Notes under the pieces: model-generated
Told to the model about the DNA's origin: nothing
Databases searched by the model: none
Seen by the model: the letters and a program-made list of their open reading frames with translations, nothing else
Part shown: piece after piece, positions 42,366 through 51,430 of the stretch
Layout: each line of letters begins with the position of its first letter
Position numbering within the stretch: the first letter of the stretch is position 1
Program-made: the position numbers and the translations under genes
Assembly (NCBI RefSeq): GCF_036227225.1
Contig: NZ_CP109444.1
Coordinates: 7,793,501-7,857,500 of the forward strand
Origin: Streptomyces sp. NBC_01478
GTDB taxonomy: Bacteria > Actinomycetota > Actinomycetes > Streptomycetales > Streptomycetaceae
Direction of reading: 5' to 3'
DNA: 64,000 nucleotides

Positions 42366-43553
42366 ATGACCGTGTTTACGAACGACGGGGTAGGCAGGCG
42401 GATCGCCTACTACCGCAGCGTCGTCCGCCCGAAGATGACGCAGCGGCAGCTCGCCGACGCGGCATGCGTCGCTCTCGGAACCGTCCGCAAGATCGAACGC
42501 GGTGAACGCGGCGTTACGGACGCCACGCTCGAAGCCATCGCGCATGCGTTAGGCGTCGACCCGACCCGGCTGCGGGCCGACCGAGGTCCTGCGCTTACGG
42601 CTGTTCATGATGCGCTGCCCGCGCTCTCCGCTGTGATCGCGGCCTACGACGTGCCCGAAGACGGCCCGACGCGCTCCCTGTACAGCCTGCGCACGGCTGT
42701 GGACGAGGCCGTCAACTGGCGACTGGGCGCCCAATACACGCGCATCGTCCGCACGCTTCCCGATCTGATCGCCGAACTCACGCGTGCCTACCACCAGACC
42801 TCTGCCCCCGAGCGGTCCGAGCTGGCCGCCCTCCTGGTCAGTGCCTACCGCTCCGCCGACGCCGCCGCCTACAAGTCCGGCGCCCGTGATCTGTCCGCGC
42901 GCCTGGTCGACCTGATGAGGTGGGCCGCTCCCGAGGCTGGAGATCCGCTGCTGTCGGCATCCGTCGCCTATGTCCGCACTGAGACGTTCTTCGCCGCCCA
43001 CGCCCATGTCCCCGGGCTGCGCGCACTGGAACACGCCCTCGACTCCGCACCCGCCCCCAACGAGCCTCCCGAGACCGCGACTCGGGGCGCGCTCCACATG
43101 AGGGCCGCGGTCATCGCCGGCCGAGCGCGCGATGCCGCAGCGGCGGCCGGCCACCTGAGAGAAGCCCGCGCTTTCGCGGACCAGGTCACCGAGGGCGTGT
43201 ACTACGGCACCGCGTTCGGCCCTGACTCGGTTCGCATCCACGAGGTGTCCGTCGCGGTCAGTCTCGGCGACGGGCATGCCGATCGCGCTCTCACCGTCGC
43301 GAACGAGTGGAAACCGCCCCTCGACCTGCCGGCCGAGCGACGTTCCGGGTTCCATATCGAACTCGCCCGCGCCCAACTGTGGTCCGGCCTCGCCGATGAC
43401 GCCTTCGAGTCGTTGAAGGCCGCCCGACGGATCGCCCCACTGCACACCCGTGAGCACCCGTGGGTCCGTGAAGACGCCGCGACGCTACGCCGGTTGAAGC
43501 GGGCCGACTCGGAGGCCCGCAGCAATTTCGCCGAATGGTGCGCCGCCACCTGA
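42366..43553 (+). CDS. XRE-family regulator with a TPR-like C-terminal domain
   Basis: 395 residues. HTH_3 domain at about residues 8-68 (GRRIAYYRSVVRPKMTQRQLADAACVALGTVRKIERGERGVTDATLEAIAHALGV), followed by ~320 residues of helical, TPR-like sequence (LPDLIAELTRAYHQTSAPERSELAALLVSAY; VAVSLGDGHADRALTVANEW). Such regulators often answer to a peptide or small ligand bound by the repeat domain. ATG 42366 follows GGAG. It heads a run of short plus-strand genes (43651-45699), which it may control. Confidence 0.87.
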   Translation: MTVFTNDGVGRRIAYYRSVVRPKMTQRQLADAACVALGTVRKIERGERGVTDATLEAIAHALGVDPTRLRADRGPALTAVHDALPALSAVIAAYDVPEDGPTRSLYSLRTAVDEAVNWRLGAQYTRIVRTLPDLIAELTRAYHQTSAPERSELAALLVSAYRSADAAAYKSGARDLSARLVDLMRWAAPEAGDPLLSASVAYVRTETFFAAHAHVPGLRALEHALDSAPAPNEPPETATRGALHMRAAVIAGRARDAAAAAGHLREARAFADQVTEGVYYGTAFGPDSVRIHEVSVAVSLGDGHADRALTVANEWKPPLDLPAERRSGFHIELARAQLWSGLADDAFESLKAARRIAPLHTREHPWVREDAATLRRLKRADSEARSNFAEWCAAT

Positions 43554-43650
43554 GCGGACCACCCCAACTACCCCTCCCTGGGGTACTTGTGGCCTTCTCG
43601 CACCCTCACCATCTGTCGCACGCGCAGAAGCCGACAGATGGGAAACGGGC

Positions 43651-44184
43651 ATGGCCGGGACCAGAGGCCTTGAAGGAACGCGAACCTCATCGAGAATCCA
43701 ACCGGCCTGCGGAACCGTTGAGGAGTGGCTGGCTTCCGCCCACCCATCGCCGAACACGGTGTGCGAAGAATGGGGCAGCATCGCGCAGCTCGCGCTGATC
43801 CCCCTCGGACGGAACTTCGAGGCCGTCCGCATTCCCGAAGACATCGTGCACGACTTTGTGGGAACCGACGACCCGCCCACGGTGAGCGCCCGTCTCGCCG
43901 AGCACCTCAACGACGGCCCGGTCATCCACGACCCTGGTTTCAGCCGCTACTACGCCCTCGTACCACCCGGCACCGCGGAGTTCTGGCGTGTCCCGGTCGC
44001 GGAATGTCTGACTGAGGGCACCTATCTGGGCGTACCGCGCGCCGACCGGATCGCGTCGAACGGCGGGACGAGGGCCTCGTACTGGTCGGTGCCGATGGCC
44101 CGGCCGAGCGGCCTGTGCGCGGCTGCCGACGTACTGACCCTCGTGGCGGTGGCCAAGTGCCAGGCCCACGAAGACGAATCATGA
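43651..44184 (+). CDS. Uncharacterised protein next to the XRE regulator
   Basis: 177 residues, no family recognised. It is soluble, without a signal or membrane helix; notable segments are TVEEWLASAHPSPNTVCEEWGSIAQLALIPLGRNFEAVRI and SRYYALVPPGTAEFWRVP, and the C-terminus SGLCAAADVLTLVAVAKCQ. The WLxxAxxSPxxVxxEW-type opening resembles that of small actinobacterial proteins found beside XRE regulators and primase-like domains, but similarity is too weak to assign. Its stop overlaps the next ATG (ATGA), so both are one operon. Confidence 0.65.
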   Translation: MAGTRGLEGTRTSSRIQPACGTVEEWLASAHPSPNTVCEEWGSIAQLALIPLGRNFEAVRIPEDIVHDFVGTDDPPTVSARLAEHLNDGPVIHDPGFSRYYALVPPGTAEFWRVPVAECLTEGTYLGVPRADRIASNGGTRASYWSVPMARPSGLCAAADVLTLVAVAKCQAHEDES

Positions 44185-44369
44185 ACGCGCCCGGAGCCGA
44201 GGCCCGATCTCTGTCCGCGGAATGCATGGTCGCCCAACGCCCCGAGTACGAGGGGCTCCACGGCGAATGCCATGAGACCAAGGACATTCCGCTACCGGGG
44301 ACCACTCACATCCTGCTTCAGCCCCGCTGTGGCTGTTCCTGCCACGGCACTGACAAGCCCGAGACCTGA
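44181..44369 (+). CDS. Small Cys-rich protein
   Basis: 62 residues starting at the ATG that overlaps the previous stop. The body is polar; the C-terminus has a clustered Cys motif, PRCGCSCHGTDK, preceded by further Cys/His residues (SAECM, HGECHE), suggesting a zinc- or iron-sulfur-binding knuckle or a precursor-like peptide. The family is not recognised. Translational coupling to the gene before it supports that it is real. Confidence 0.6.
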   Translation: MNAPGAEARSLSAECMVAQRPEYEGLHGECHETKDIPLPGTTHILLQPRCGCSCHGTDKPET

Positions 44370-44458
44370 ACCGAACCCGCTCCGGACGGGGCCCACGGCG
44401 GCCGCTTCGGGCCAGGGCCGTGCCGAGCCCAAGTGCCTCTCGTAGGAAGGGAAAGTCC

Positions 44459-44959
44459 ATGACCGTTACCGTTGACCACCCCGCGGCCACCCGCACCCGG
44501 GACCCGCAGGAACTCCTCAACGCCGTCGCCCTGCACATCACCGAGCTGACCGTGAACATCTTCGACTCGGGCATGAGCATCTGGGGCCGCGAGACAGCCC
44601 TGCTGCTACGGGATCACACGATGGTCCGCGACATGGCCGAACGCATCCTGGGCAACGCCGTCATGTACGTGATCGGTTCCATCGAGAACCCGGACGTACA
44701 CCTGGGCGTCGGCAAGTTGGTCGACATCGGTGTGCACCAGCTCATCCTCGACACCCCCGTCTGGTTCGGCATCTGCCGCCTGTACAACGACGGCCGGTAC
44801 AAGCACCACGCCCCGTTCATCCAGCGCCGCAACGACGGCCTGTGCCTGCGCACAGGCGACTTCCTGAAGAGCCAAGGCTGGCCCGTGGACGAGGAGTTGT
44901 GGGCCCTCGACGGCACGGACTGCTCACCGTGCGACGACAAGGTCCCCGACAGCCACTGA
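44459..44959 (+). CDS. Conserved hypothetical protein with C-terminal CxxC
   Basis: 166 residues. A helical first half (LLNAVALHITELTVNIFDSGMSIWGRETALLLRDH) is followed by the striking segment YVIGSIENPDVHLGVGKLVD and APFIQRRNDGLCLRTGDFL, ending with CSPC in a short acidic tail. I recall similar Streptomyces proteins of unknown function near XRE regulators, but cannot assign a role. The ribosome site AGGAAGGGAAAG is good. Same direction as, and 89 bases after, the small Cys-rich gene. Confidence 0.68.
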   Translation: MTVTVDHPAATRTRDPQELLNAVALHITELTVNIFDSGMSIWGRETALLLRDHTMVRDMAERILGNAVMYVIGSIENPDVHLGVGKLVDIGVHQLILDTPVWFGICRLYNDGRYKHHAPFIQRRNDGLCLRTGDFLKSQGWPVDEELWALDGTDCSPCDDKVPDSH

Positions 44960-45042
44960 CCGCCCGCTACAGTCGGCCCCGCCCTCCCGATCTCCGGGGG
45001 GCGGGGCTCCAGCACCCCGACACGACGCAGAGGAACGACGCC

Positions 45043-45699
45043 GTGCCCGTACCCCACGACATCCCGGCCGAGACCGAACTGTGGGACGCCTACGCCGAGT
45101 CCGCATTCAAGGACGAGGCCGAGGCCACGTTCTGTTGGACGCCGCAGTACGCGGGGCACGGCCCCGGTCCCGAACTGCTCGGCGAACCGCGCAGCGTGCT
45201 GGAGATCGGGTGTGGAACCGGTCGTGCCCTCGCATACCTCGCGCGGCAGGGCGTCAGCGCACAGGGCGTCGACCTCTCGCCGGTCATGGTCGAGAAGGTG
45301 AGCGAGCGGTGGGGCGACACCGGCGCCAAATTCGTCTGCGGGGAAGTCCTGGAGTACCTCGCCTCGTGCGACGACACCTACGACGCGGTCTACTCGATCT
45401 TCGGTGCGGCATGGTTCACCGACCCGGGGCGGTTGTTTCCGCTTGTGCGGGCGCGGCTCAACCCAGGCGGTGTCTTCGTGTTCTCGCAGCCGCCGGCCAT
45501 CCCTGGGGCGTATGGCCCGCAGGGCATGTACAAGGGGGGCTTCGCGGGCAAGGCGATGTTCACGTACCGGTACAGCTACCGCCCGGCCGTCTGGGAGCGG
45601 TTGTTGACCCGGGCCGGGTTCTCCTCGGCCGTGGCGACGGTTTTCGATGCACCTGAGCCCGGCCACATCGGGACGGTGATCGTGCGGGCCGGAGCTTAG
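45043..45699 (+). CDS. Class I SAM-dependent methyltransferase
   Basis: 218 residues. Motif I VLEIGCGTGRALAYLA (about 51-66), acidic end of strand 2 in AQGVDLSP, and motif post-II in YDAVYSIFGAAWFTDPGRL. Methyltransferase_11/25-like fold, substrate unknown. GTG 45043 is chosen from the start of homologous sequence (PHDIPAETELWDAYAESAF). It lies last in the XRE-linked run of plus-strand genes and upstream of a terpene cyclase, so its methyl acceptor might be a small metabolite, but the sequence does not show this. Confidence 0.87.
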   Translation: MPVPHDIPAETELWDAYAESAFKDEAEATFCWTPQYAGHGPGPELLGEPRSVLEIGCGTGRALAYLARQGVSAQGVDLSPVMVEKVSERWGDTGAKFVCGEVLEYLASCDDTYDAVYSIFGAAWFTDPGRLFPLVRARLNPGGVFVFSQPPAIPGAYGPQGMYKGGFAGKAMFTYRYSYRPAVWERLLTRAGFSSAVATVFDAPEPGHIGTVIVRAGA

Positions 45700-45830
45700 G
45701 TTCTGGTACAGGTCTTGGGGAGCGGTCGTGGAGGCTTGCACAACTGGGCTTTCGCGCAAGGCGGATGAGGTCGCTGCGTAGCACGGGCCAATACTTGCCC
45801 TGAGTCCCGTCCGCACTGTTTGGGGGAGTC

Positions 45831-46220
45831 GTGACAAGTAGGTTCACCGAGTTGGCTGTTGACTGCCATGATCCGGAGAGGCTCGCGGCCTTCTGGTGCG
45901 AGGTTCTGGACTTCAAGGTGATCGACCGGAGTGAGGGCAAGGTCGAGATCGGGTCCTGGGTGCCGACCGTCGAGGATGTCCGGGCCCGCCAGATGCCGCC
46001 CACCCTGTTCTTTGTCCGGGTGCCCGAGGGCAAGGCCGTGAAGAACCGGCTTCACCTCGACGTCAGCCCGATCGACGGCAGCACCGAGGACGAGGTGACC
46101 AGGTTGCTCGGTCTCGGCGCCGCGATGGCCGATGTGGGCCAGGGATCGGACCGGAGTTGGGTGGTCATGGCAGACCCCGAGGGCAACGAGTTCTGCGTCC
46201 TTCGCACCCTGGCGCCGTAG
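45831..46220 (+). CDS. VOC (glyoxalase-like) protein
   Basis: 129 residues, two beta-alpha-beta-beta-beta modules: FTELAVDCHDPERLAAFWCEVLDFKV and NRLHLDVSPIDGS, ending with VMADPEGNEFCVL. This is the Glyoxalase_6 subgroup common in actinobacteria. His/Glu metal positions are only partly kept (HLDV, NEFCV), so it may bind rather than convert a ligand; several relatives give resistance to antibiotics by sequestration. Starts with GTG. It stands alone. Confidence 0.85.
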   Translation: MTSRFTELAVDCHDPERLAAFWCEVLDFKVIDRSEGKVEIGSWVPTVEDVRARQMPPTLFFVRVPEGKAVKNRLHLDVSPIDGSTEDEVTRLLGLGAAMADVGQGSDRSWVVMADPEGNEFCVLRTLAP

Positions 46221-46379
46221 AAGCAGGGCGAGAGCGGGCGCCCGCACTTGGCATCCTCCCCTGAATGGCGGTCGGATCCCTTTCGTGTGCATTGGGTGAT
46301 GTGCCTGTTTCTGGCAGGACGTCGAGGGCATGTCGACCTGCGGTGCCCCGAACGGCTCGGGGTGGCAGGAAGGTCGGGC

Positions 46380-47408
46380 GTGAGTACGGCGGCATACACC
46401 ATCCCGACGCTGCGGAGTGAGATTCCGTGGCGGATCAATCCCCACCACACACCCGAGCTGGACGCCGACGCGAACCGTTGGGCGTTCGAGTTGTTCAGCG
46501 ACGACCCGCGTGTTCCGGTACCGCTGCGTGCCGACAACTACACGACGTGGGCGGCACTTTGCTACCCGGACGTGCGGCCGGACGTACTGACTGCCTGGTG
46601 TCGCTTCAACGCGTTGTACACGGTCATCGAGAACAAGCAGGAAGCCCTGTTCGAGACGAGCGACGCGGGCACCGCGGAGGGGGTCTGGAGGTGTGTGGCG
46701 CGGTACCTGTTGCGTCTGTCGCACGCGCGGGACCTGGCCGCGATTCCTGTCGACGAATGGGGTGACGGGTCGGTTCGCCACTACCTCACTACGGCCCGCT
46801 CGATCGCGCTCACCATGCCGGTCGGCATGGGCCGGTACTTCCTGCGAAGGGTGGCCCAGATGGCGATGGCGCAGTACCAGGAAGCGGATGCGATCGCGTC
46901 GCCCCACATGCAGTTGGGGGAGTATCTGGAGTACCGGCACGTGAACTTCGGTGTCCCGCTGTTCATCGCGGCCATTCCGTCGATGCTGGCCCGGGACCTG
47001 TCGGCGGCCGAGTGGGAGTCGCCCGAGCGTGCGGCGCTGGACCGGCTGATCTCCCATCACTGCTGTCTCACCAACGACCTGTACTCGTTCCGGAAGGAAC
47101 ACGAGGACCGGGACGGCAAACGGGCCCCGGTGCAGGCGGTGACAGTGCTCAGCACGCTGCACGGCCTGTCGATCCAGGGCGCCGTGGACAGACTTGCCGA
47201 GGTGATCGAGGGCGCGGAACGCGACTACCTCAGGCTTCGGGACGCCGTCGTGGTGTCCCCGGAAATGCGCGAGTACTGCGCACGGCTCGAGCACATCCTC
47301 GCGGGCAACCTGCGCTATCACCAGGTGTCACCGCGCTTCCACGGAGCGGGTTTCGAGGGCGTTTTCACGGGCGGGGAGATCTCGGTCGCGGGAGTGCCGA
47401 GAAGCTGA
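46380..47408 (+). CDS. Terpene-cyclase-family protein lacking the Asp-rich motif
   Basis: 342 residues, class I bacterial terpene synthase fold. The metal-binding NSE motif is intact (NDLYSFRKE, Asn232, Ser236, Glu240), and the upstream pyrophosphate-sensor Arg is in EYLEYRHVNFGVPLF. However, the place of the normal DDxxD motif, after CRFNALYTV, reads IENKQEALF (residues 83-91), with no Asp, and the C-terminal RY pair is PRF (Arg319-Phe320). It may therefore be inactive, use the Glu residues for metal, or have a different substrate. GTG 46380 follows AGGAAGG. Cyclases of this type normally make sesqui- or diterpenes. Confidence 0.85.
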   Translation: MSTAAYTIPTLRSEIPWRINPHHTPELDADANRWAFELFSDDPRVPVPLRADNYTTWAALCYPDVRPDVLTAWCRFNALYTVIENKQEALFETSDAGTAEGVWRCVARYLLRLSHARDLAAIPVDEWGDGSVRHYLTTARSIALTMPVGMGRYFLRRVAQMAMAQYQEADAIASPHMQLGEYLEYRHVNFGVPLFIAAIPSMLARDLSAAEWESPERAALDRLISHHCCLTNDLYSFRKEHEDRDGKRAPVQAVTVLSTLHGLSIQGAVDRLAEVIEGAERDYLRLRDAVVVSPEMREYCARLEHILAGNLRYHQVSPRFHGAGFEGVFTGGEISVAGVPRS

Positions 47409-47516
47409 CCCACCCGCGCAGTCCCGTCAAGTCACCTGACCAGAGCCCGTGTTGGACCGGGGGCGGAGGTACCGTGTGGGCACGCGAGGTTCGGAGGCGG
47501 CACGGGGGACGGCGCG

Positions 47517-49628
47517 ATGGTCGACAGGTACGGCGGGGATCATCTCGACTTTCGCGGTGGGGAGTTCAAGGGGCCCTTTGTCGCGAAGGGCACCATCTAC
47601 CAGCACGCCGCGGCACCCACGGCGCTGGACGCCCTGCCGGCCAAGGCGGCCGGATTCACCGGCAGGCGCGGCGAACTGAGGAAGTTGCTCGATGCGTTCG
47701 ACCCGTCCGTGACCGAAGGGGCGGAGGCCGTTCTGGTCGCGGCTGTGTCCGGGCTCGGTGGCATCGGCAAGACCGCGCTCGCGGTGGAGGCGGCGCACGC
47801 GGCCTGTGCGAAGAACTGGTTCCCGGGCGGGGTGCTCTTCGTCGACCTTCATGGCTACGACGATGATCCCGGCACGGCTGATCAGGCACTGGAAGCTCTC
47901 CTGAGGGCCCTGGGCACGGAGCCGGAGCACATTCCGAACGGGACGGACGAGCGGGCCGCGCTGTACAGATCGGCGCTCGAGAAGCGCGGGCGGGAGCGGG
48001 GAGCCGTGCTCGTCCTTGCCGACAACGCGTCCTCGGCGGAGCAGGTGCGCCCGCTGCTTCCGGGGGGTGTGCGGCACCGGCTGCTCGCCACCTCGCGGAG
48101 CAAGTTGCCCCAACTGGGGGCGCAGCTCCTGCCGTTGGGAGAGCTGAGTCCGGAGGAGGCGTACGACCTTCTGGACCGGGCGTTGCGGATCGCCGCCTCG
48201 GGTGATGCGCGGGTGGCGGATGAGAGTGACGCGGCTGCCGAACTCGCCTTGCTGTGTGGGTATTTGCCCCTGGCCCTTCAGATCGCCGCAGCCCTACTCG
48301 TCATCGACAGGGACAAGTCCGTGGCCGAACTCGTCGTGGAACTCGCCGAGTCCGGTGACCGACTCCTGCACCTCGACGACGGCGAGCGCAGCGTGCGGGC
48401 CGCTTTTGACTTGTCGTACCAGCGCCTGCCGGCTGAACAGGCCCGGTTGCTACGGCTGCTGGCCCTGGCTCCGGGGCCCGAGGTGACGGACGAGGTCGTC
48501 GCCGTGCTGGACGGGGTGGACACCCCGCCGGTGCGCGTGCTCGATGCGTTGTCCCGTGCCCATCTTGTTGAGCGGGGGAGTGGGCGTGGGCGGTGGCGGT
48601 TGCATGACTTGGTGCGGGTGTTCGGGGTGGGTGTGGTCAACGGGGATGTGGGGTTGTGGGAGGAGGGGGAGGCGGCTCGGGGGCGGGCGCTGGAGTTCTA
48701 TCTGCGGTGGGCGGAGGCGGCGGATGACCGGTTGCGGTGGCTGCCTGGGAGGTCGGAGCCGGAGCGGTTTGCAGATCGGGCTGGGGCGTTGGCGTGGCTG
48801 GACTCCGAGCGGGCTGGGCTGGTGGCTGCGGTGCAGTGGGCGCGGGAGGAGCGATACGCGGACACGGCGGTACGGCTGTCGCAGCGTCTGGCGGAGTATC
48901 TGAACTGGCGGCGTTCTTTCGACGACTTGATCACGGTGTGCGATGTCGCGCGGGAGGCTGCCCACCGCGCCGGTAACCGGGTGGGGGAGGCCAGCGCGTG
49001 GACCGGCCTCGGCATCGTCCTGCGGGAGGTGGGCCGGATCGAGGAGGCGATCGACGCCCACACCCGCGCCCGCGACCTCTTCCAGACCGTTGGAGACCGC
49101 CCCGGCGAGGCCATGGCGTGGAACAACCTCGGCGTCGCCCTGCGGCGGACGGGCCGGGCGGCGGAGGTGATCGACGCGCACACCCGCTCCCGCGACCTCT
49201 TCCAGACCGTGGGGGACCGCCCCCACGAGGCCATGGCGTGGGGCAACCTCGGCGGCGCCCTGGGGGAGGCGGGCCGGGCGGGGGAGGCATTCGACGCCCG
49301 CACTCGCGCCCGCGATCTGTTCCAGGCCGTCGGAGACCGCCACGGCGAGGCCGGCGCGTGGAACAACCTCGGCACCACCCTGCGTCGGCTGGGCCGGGTG
49401 GAGGAGGCGGTTGAGGCGTACGAGAAGGCCCTGGAGGGCTTCCGGGAGTTCGAGGACTGGTACGAGACGGGCAAGACGCTCTCCAACCTGGCCCGCGCCC
49501 ACCAGCACGCCGCCCGCCCCGCCGAGGCCCGCGCCTGCTACCTCCAGTCGGCCGACGCCTACACCCGAGCCAACGCCCCCACCAAAGCCGCCCAAGCCCG
49601 CACCTGGGCCGAAGAGGTCACCCCTTGA
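47517..49628 (+). CDS. STAND (NB-ARC-like) ATPase with TPR repeats, copy 1
   Basis: 703 residues. N-terminal tag GGDHLDFRGGEFKGPFVAKG (6-25), linker ending PAKAAGFTGRRGEL, then an AfsR-type NTPase: Walker A GLGGIGKTA (80-87), Walker B LVLADNAS (165-172), GxP loop YLPLALQIAAALL, winged helix RWRLHDLVRVFGV; from about 500 to 690 four to five TPRs with a 40-residue period (AIDAHTRARDLFQTVGDR). No DNA-binding or SARP domain, so it is not AfsR itself. STAND proteins are switches that oligomerise on sensing a signal. It ends overlapping the ABC permease by 11 bases. Confidence 0.9.
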   Translation: MVDRYGGDHLDFRGGEFKGPFVAKGTIYQHAAAPTALDALPAKAAGFTGRRGELRKLLDAFDPSVTEGAEAVLVAAVSGLGGIGKTALAVEAAHAACAKNWFPGGVLFVDLHGYDDDPGTADQALEALLRALGTEPEHIPNGTDERAALYRSALEKRGRERGAVLVLADNASSAEQVRPLLPGGVRHRLLATSRSKLPQLGAQLLPLGELSPEEAYDLLDRALRIAASGDARVADESDAAAELALLCGYLPLALQIAAALLVIDRDKSVAELVVELAESGDRLLHLDDGERSVRAAFDLSYQRLPAEQARLLRLLALAPGPEVTDEVVAVLDGVDTPPVRVLDALSRAHLVERGSGRGRWRLHDLVRVFGVGVVNGDVGLWEEGEAARGRALEFYLRWAEAADDRLRWLPGRSEPERFADRAGALAWLDSERAGLVAAVQWAREERYADTAVRLSQRLAEYLNWRRSFDDLITVCDVAREAAHRAGNRVGEASAWTGLGIVLREVGRIEEAIDAHTRARDLFQTVGDRPGEAMAWNNLGVALRRTGRAAEVIDAHTRSRDLFQTVGDRPHEAMAWGNLGGALGEAGRAGEAFDARTRARDLFQAVGDRHGEAGAWNNLGTTLRRLGRVEEAVEAYEKALEGFREFEDWYETGKTLSNLARAHQHAARPAEARACYLQSADAYTRANAPTKAAQARTWAEEVTP

Positions 49629-50457
49629 CAGCCCCACCCAAAGCAAACCCCCCACCCAACCGCCGAGCCACCAGCACATACAACAAAATCACCGGCGTCG
49701 AATAAACAACGGAAAACGCCGCCAACTGCCCGTACGCCACCATCCCCCGATTCCCGAAGAACTCGTTGATGCTCACGCTCGCCGGCATCTGGTCCGGCGT
49801 AAGCAGCAGCATGAACGGAACGAAGAAGTTCCCCCACATCATCACGAACGAGAAGACGGTCACCACCGCCACCCCGGGCCCCATCAGCGGAAGAACAATC
49901 CTCACCAGCGACTGAAACGACGACGCCCCGTCGGTCCACGCCGCTTCCTCCAACTCCTTCGGTACGCCGTCCATGAAGTTCTTCATCAGCCAGATGGCGA
50001 AGGGGAGTTGGGACGCGGCGAAGAAGAAGATCGTGCCCTGCATGGTGTCGATGAGATTCACCTGCACGAACAACGCGTACACCGGCACCATGATCGCCGT
50101 GATCGGAAGGCTCGTCGCGAAGAGGATCGTCAGGAGGAAGGGGCGGTTCAGGCGCGACCGGAAGCGGGACAGCGGATACGCAGCCAGCGCCGAGCACACC
50201 ACCGTCAGCAGCGTCCCGAACCCGCACAGGATCAGGCTGTTGAGCAGGGGCGTGAAGGTGATGTCCGGTTTCAGGATCGCGTGGAAGTTGTCCAGGGTCA
50301 GGCCGTCGGGGGCCTTCACCTTGAGGTCCGCGTGGGCGTCGAGGGACGACAGGACCACCCAGAGCAGCGGCAGCGCGAACGTCGCCGCGACCACCAGCAG
50401 CCCCGCGTCCGCCGCCAGGCGCCGGCTCTTGCGGCGGGAGGAGACGGTGAGTGCCAT
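49618..50457 (-). CDS. Sugar ABC transporter permease (MalG type)
   Basis: 279 residues, six membrane helices and the cytoplasmic EAA motif EEAAWTDGASSFQSLVRIVLPLMGPG, where the ATPase docks. It works with the permease and binding protein encoded just upstream on the same strand; 4 bases separate it from the former. No ATPase gene is present, as is normal in Streptomyces, where the shared ATPase MsiK serves many such carriers. Ends AVKG, overlapping the STAND gene tail. Confidence 0.92.
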   Translation of the reverse strand: MALTVSSRRKSRRLAADAGLLVVAATFALPLLWVVLSSLDAHADLKVKAPDGLTLDNFHAILKPDITFTPLLNSLILCGFGTLLTVVCSALAAYPLSRFRSRLNRPFLLTILFATSLPITAIMVPVYALFVQVNLIDTMQGTIFFFAASQLPFAIWLMKNFMDGVPKELEEAAWTDGASSFQSLVRIVLPLMGPGVAVVTVFSFVMMWGNFFVPFMLLLTPDQMPASVSINEFFGNRGMVAYGQLAAFSVVYSTPVILLYVLVARRLGGGFALGGAVKG

Positions 50458-50461
50458 GGGG

Positions 50462-51430
50462 TCAGACCTCCGTTCGCAGCAGGCGCATGTAGATCACCGA
50501 GAAGAGCGAGCCGACCAGGAGCAGGAGCAGTGCGACCGCCGTGGCGTAGCCGATCATGCTGTTCTGGAAGGCCTGTTCGTACATGTAGAGGGGGAGGGTC
50601 TGGCTCTTGTCGCCCGGGCCGCCGCGCGTCATCACCCAGATCAGGCCGAAGACGGAGAGGGTCTGGAGGGTGTTGAGCATCAGGTTCGTGCCGATCGAGC
50701 GGCGGATCATCGGGAGCGTGATGTGCCACATGCGACGCCAGCCGCCCGCGCCGTCGACCTCCGCCGCCTCGGTGATCTCCTGGGGGATCTCGTCCAGGGC
50801 CGCTGAGTAGACCAGCATCGAGAACGCCGTTCCGCGCCAGACGTTCGCGAACGACACCGCCAGGATCGGGAGCGTGAACAGCCAGTTCTGGGACGGGAGA
50901 TGGAGCCAGTCCAGGATGGCGTTCAGGGTGCCCTCGCGGCGGAAGAAGGCGTAGAGGAGGAAGCCGGCCACCACCTCCGGGAGGACCCAGGCCGTGATGA
51001 CGATTGCGCCTGTGAGTGTGCGGACCGGTTTCGATGCGCGGTGCATGAGCGTGGCGAGCGCCAGGCCGAGGGTGTTCTGGCCGACCAGCGACGACAACAC
51101 CGTGAACACCAGCGTCAGCCAGACCGCGTTGAGGAACTCCGTGTCCTTGAAGGCCGTACGGAAATTCGCGAAGCCTACGAACGACGAGTGGGCCTGGCCG
51201 GTGAGTTGGAGGTCCGTGAAGGCGATGTAGGCGCAGTAGCCGATCGGGACGGCCAGGAAGAGGAGCAGGAGGATCACGGCGGGGGAGAGGGGGAGGAGGT
51301 GGGTGAGGACGCGGCGGAGGGTGCGGTGGTCGTTGCGCGGGGATTGGTGGTGCGCGGACTGCGTGAGGGCCGGGCCCGGGGCGGACGCCGTCGCGTCCGG
51401 GCCCGGCGCCTGCCGGGGTGCGGTGGTCAC
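50462..51430 (-). CDS. Sugar ABC transporter permease (MalF type)
   Basis: 322 residues. After a ~45-residue disordered cytoplasmic head come six helices and the EAA motif TEAAEVDGAGGWRRMWHITLPM. GTG 51428-51430 overlaps the stop of the binding-protein gene (GTGA), so translation is coupled; the longer frame to 51874 is antisense-like sequence over the binding protein and is rejected. The substrate is probably an oligosaccharide, unspecified. Confidence 0.92.
   Translation of the reverse strand: MTTAPRQAPGPDATASAPGPALTQSAHHQSPRNDHRTLRRVLTHLLPLSPAVILLLLFLAVPIGYCAYIAFTDLQLTGQAHSSFVGFANFRTAFKDTEFLNAVWLTLVFTVLSSLVGQNTLGLALATLMHRASKPVRTLTGAIVITAWVLPEVVAGFLLYAFFRREGTLNAILDWLHLPSQNWLFTLPILAVSFANVWRGTAFSMLVYSAALDEIPQEITEAAEVDGAGGWRRMWHITLPMIRRSIGTNLMLNTLQTLSVFGLIWVMTRGGPGDKSQTLPLYMYEQAFQNSMIGYATAVALLLLLVGSLFSVIYMRLLRTEV

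Noticed and set aside
46380..47408. Geosmin or 2-methylisoborneol synthase
   Set aside because: Only one cyclase domain, no DDxxD or DDHFLE motif, and no paired GPP methyltransferase typical of those loci.
47517..49628. AfsR or another SARP-type antibiotic regulator
   Set aside because: The ATPase and TPR parts resemble AfsR, but there is no N-terminal OmpR-like DNA-binding or BTAD domain in any of the three STAND proteins.
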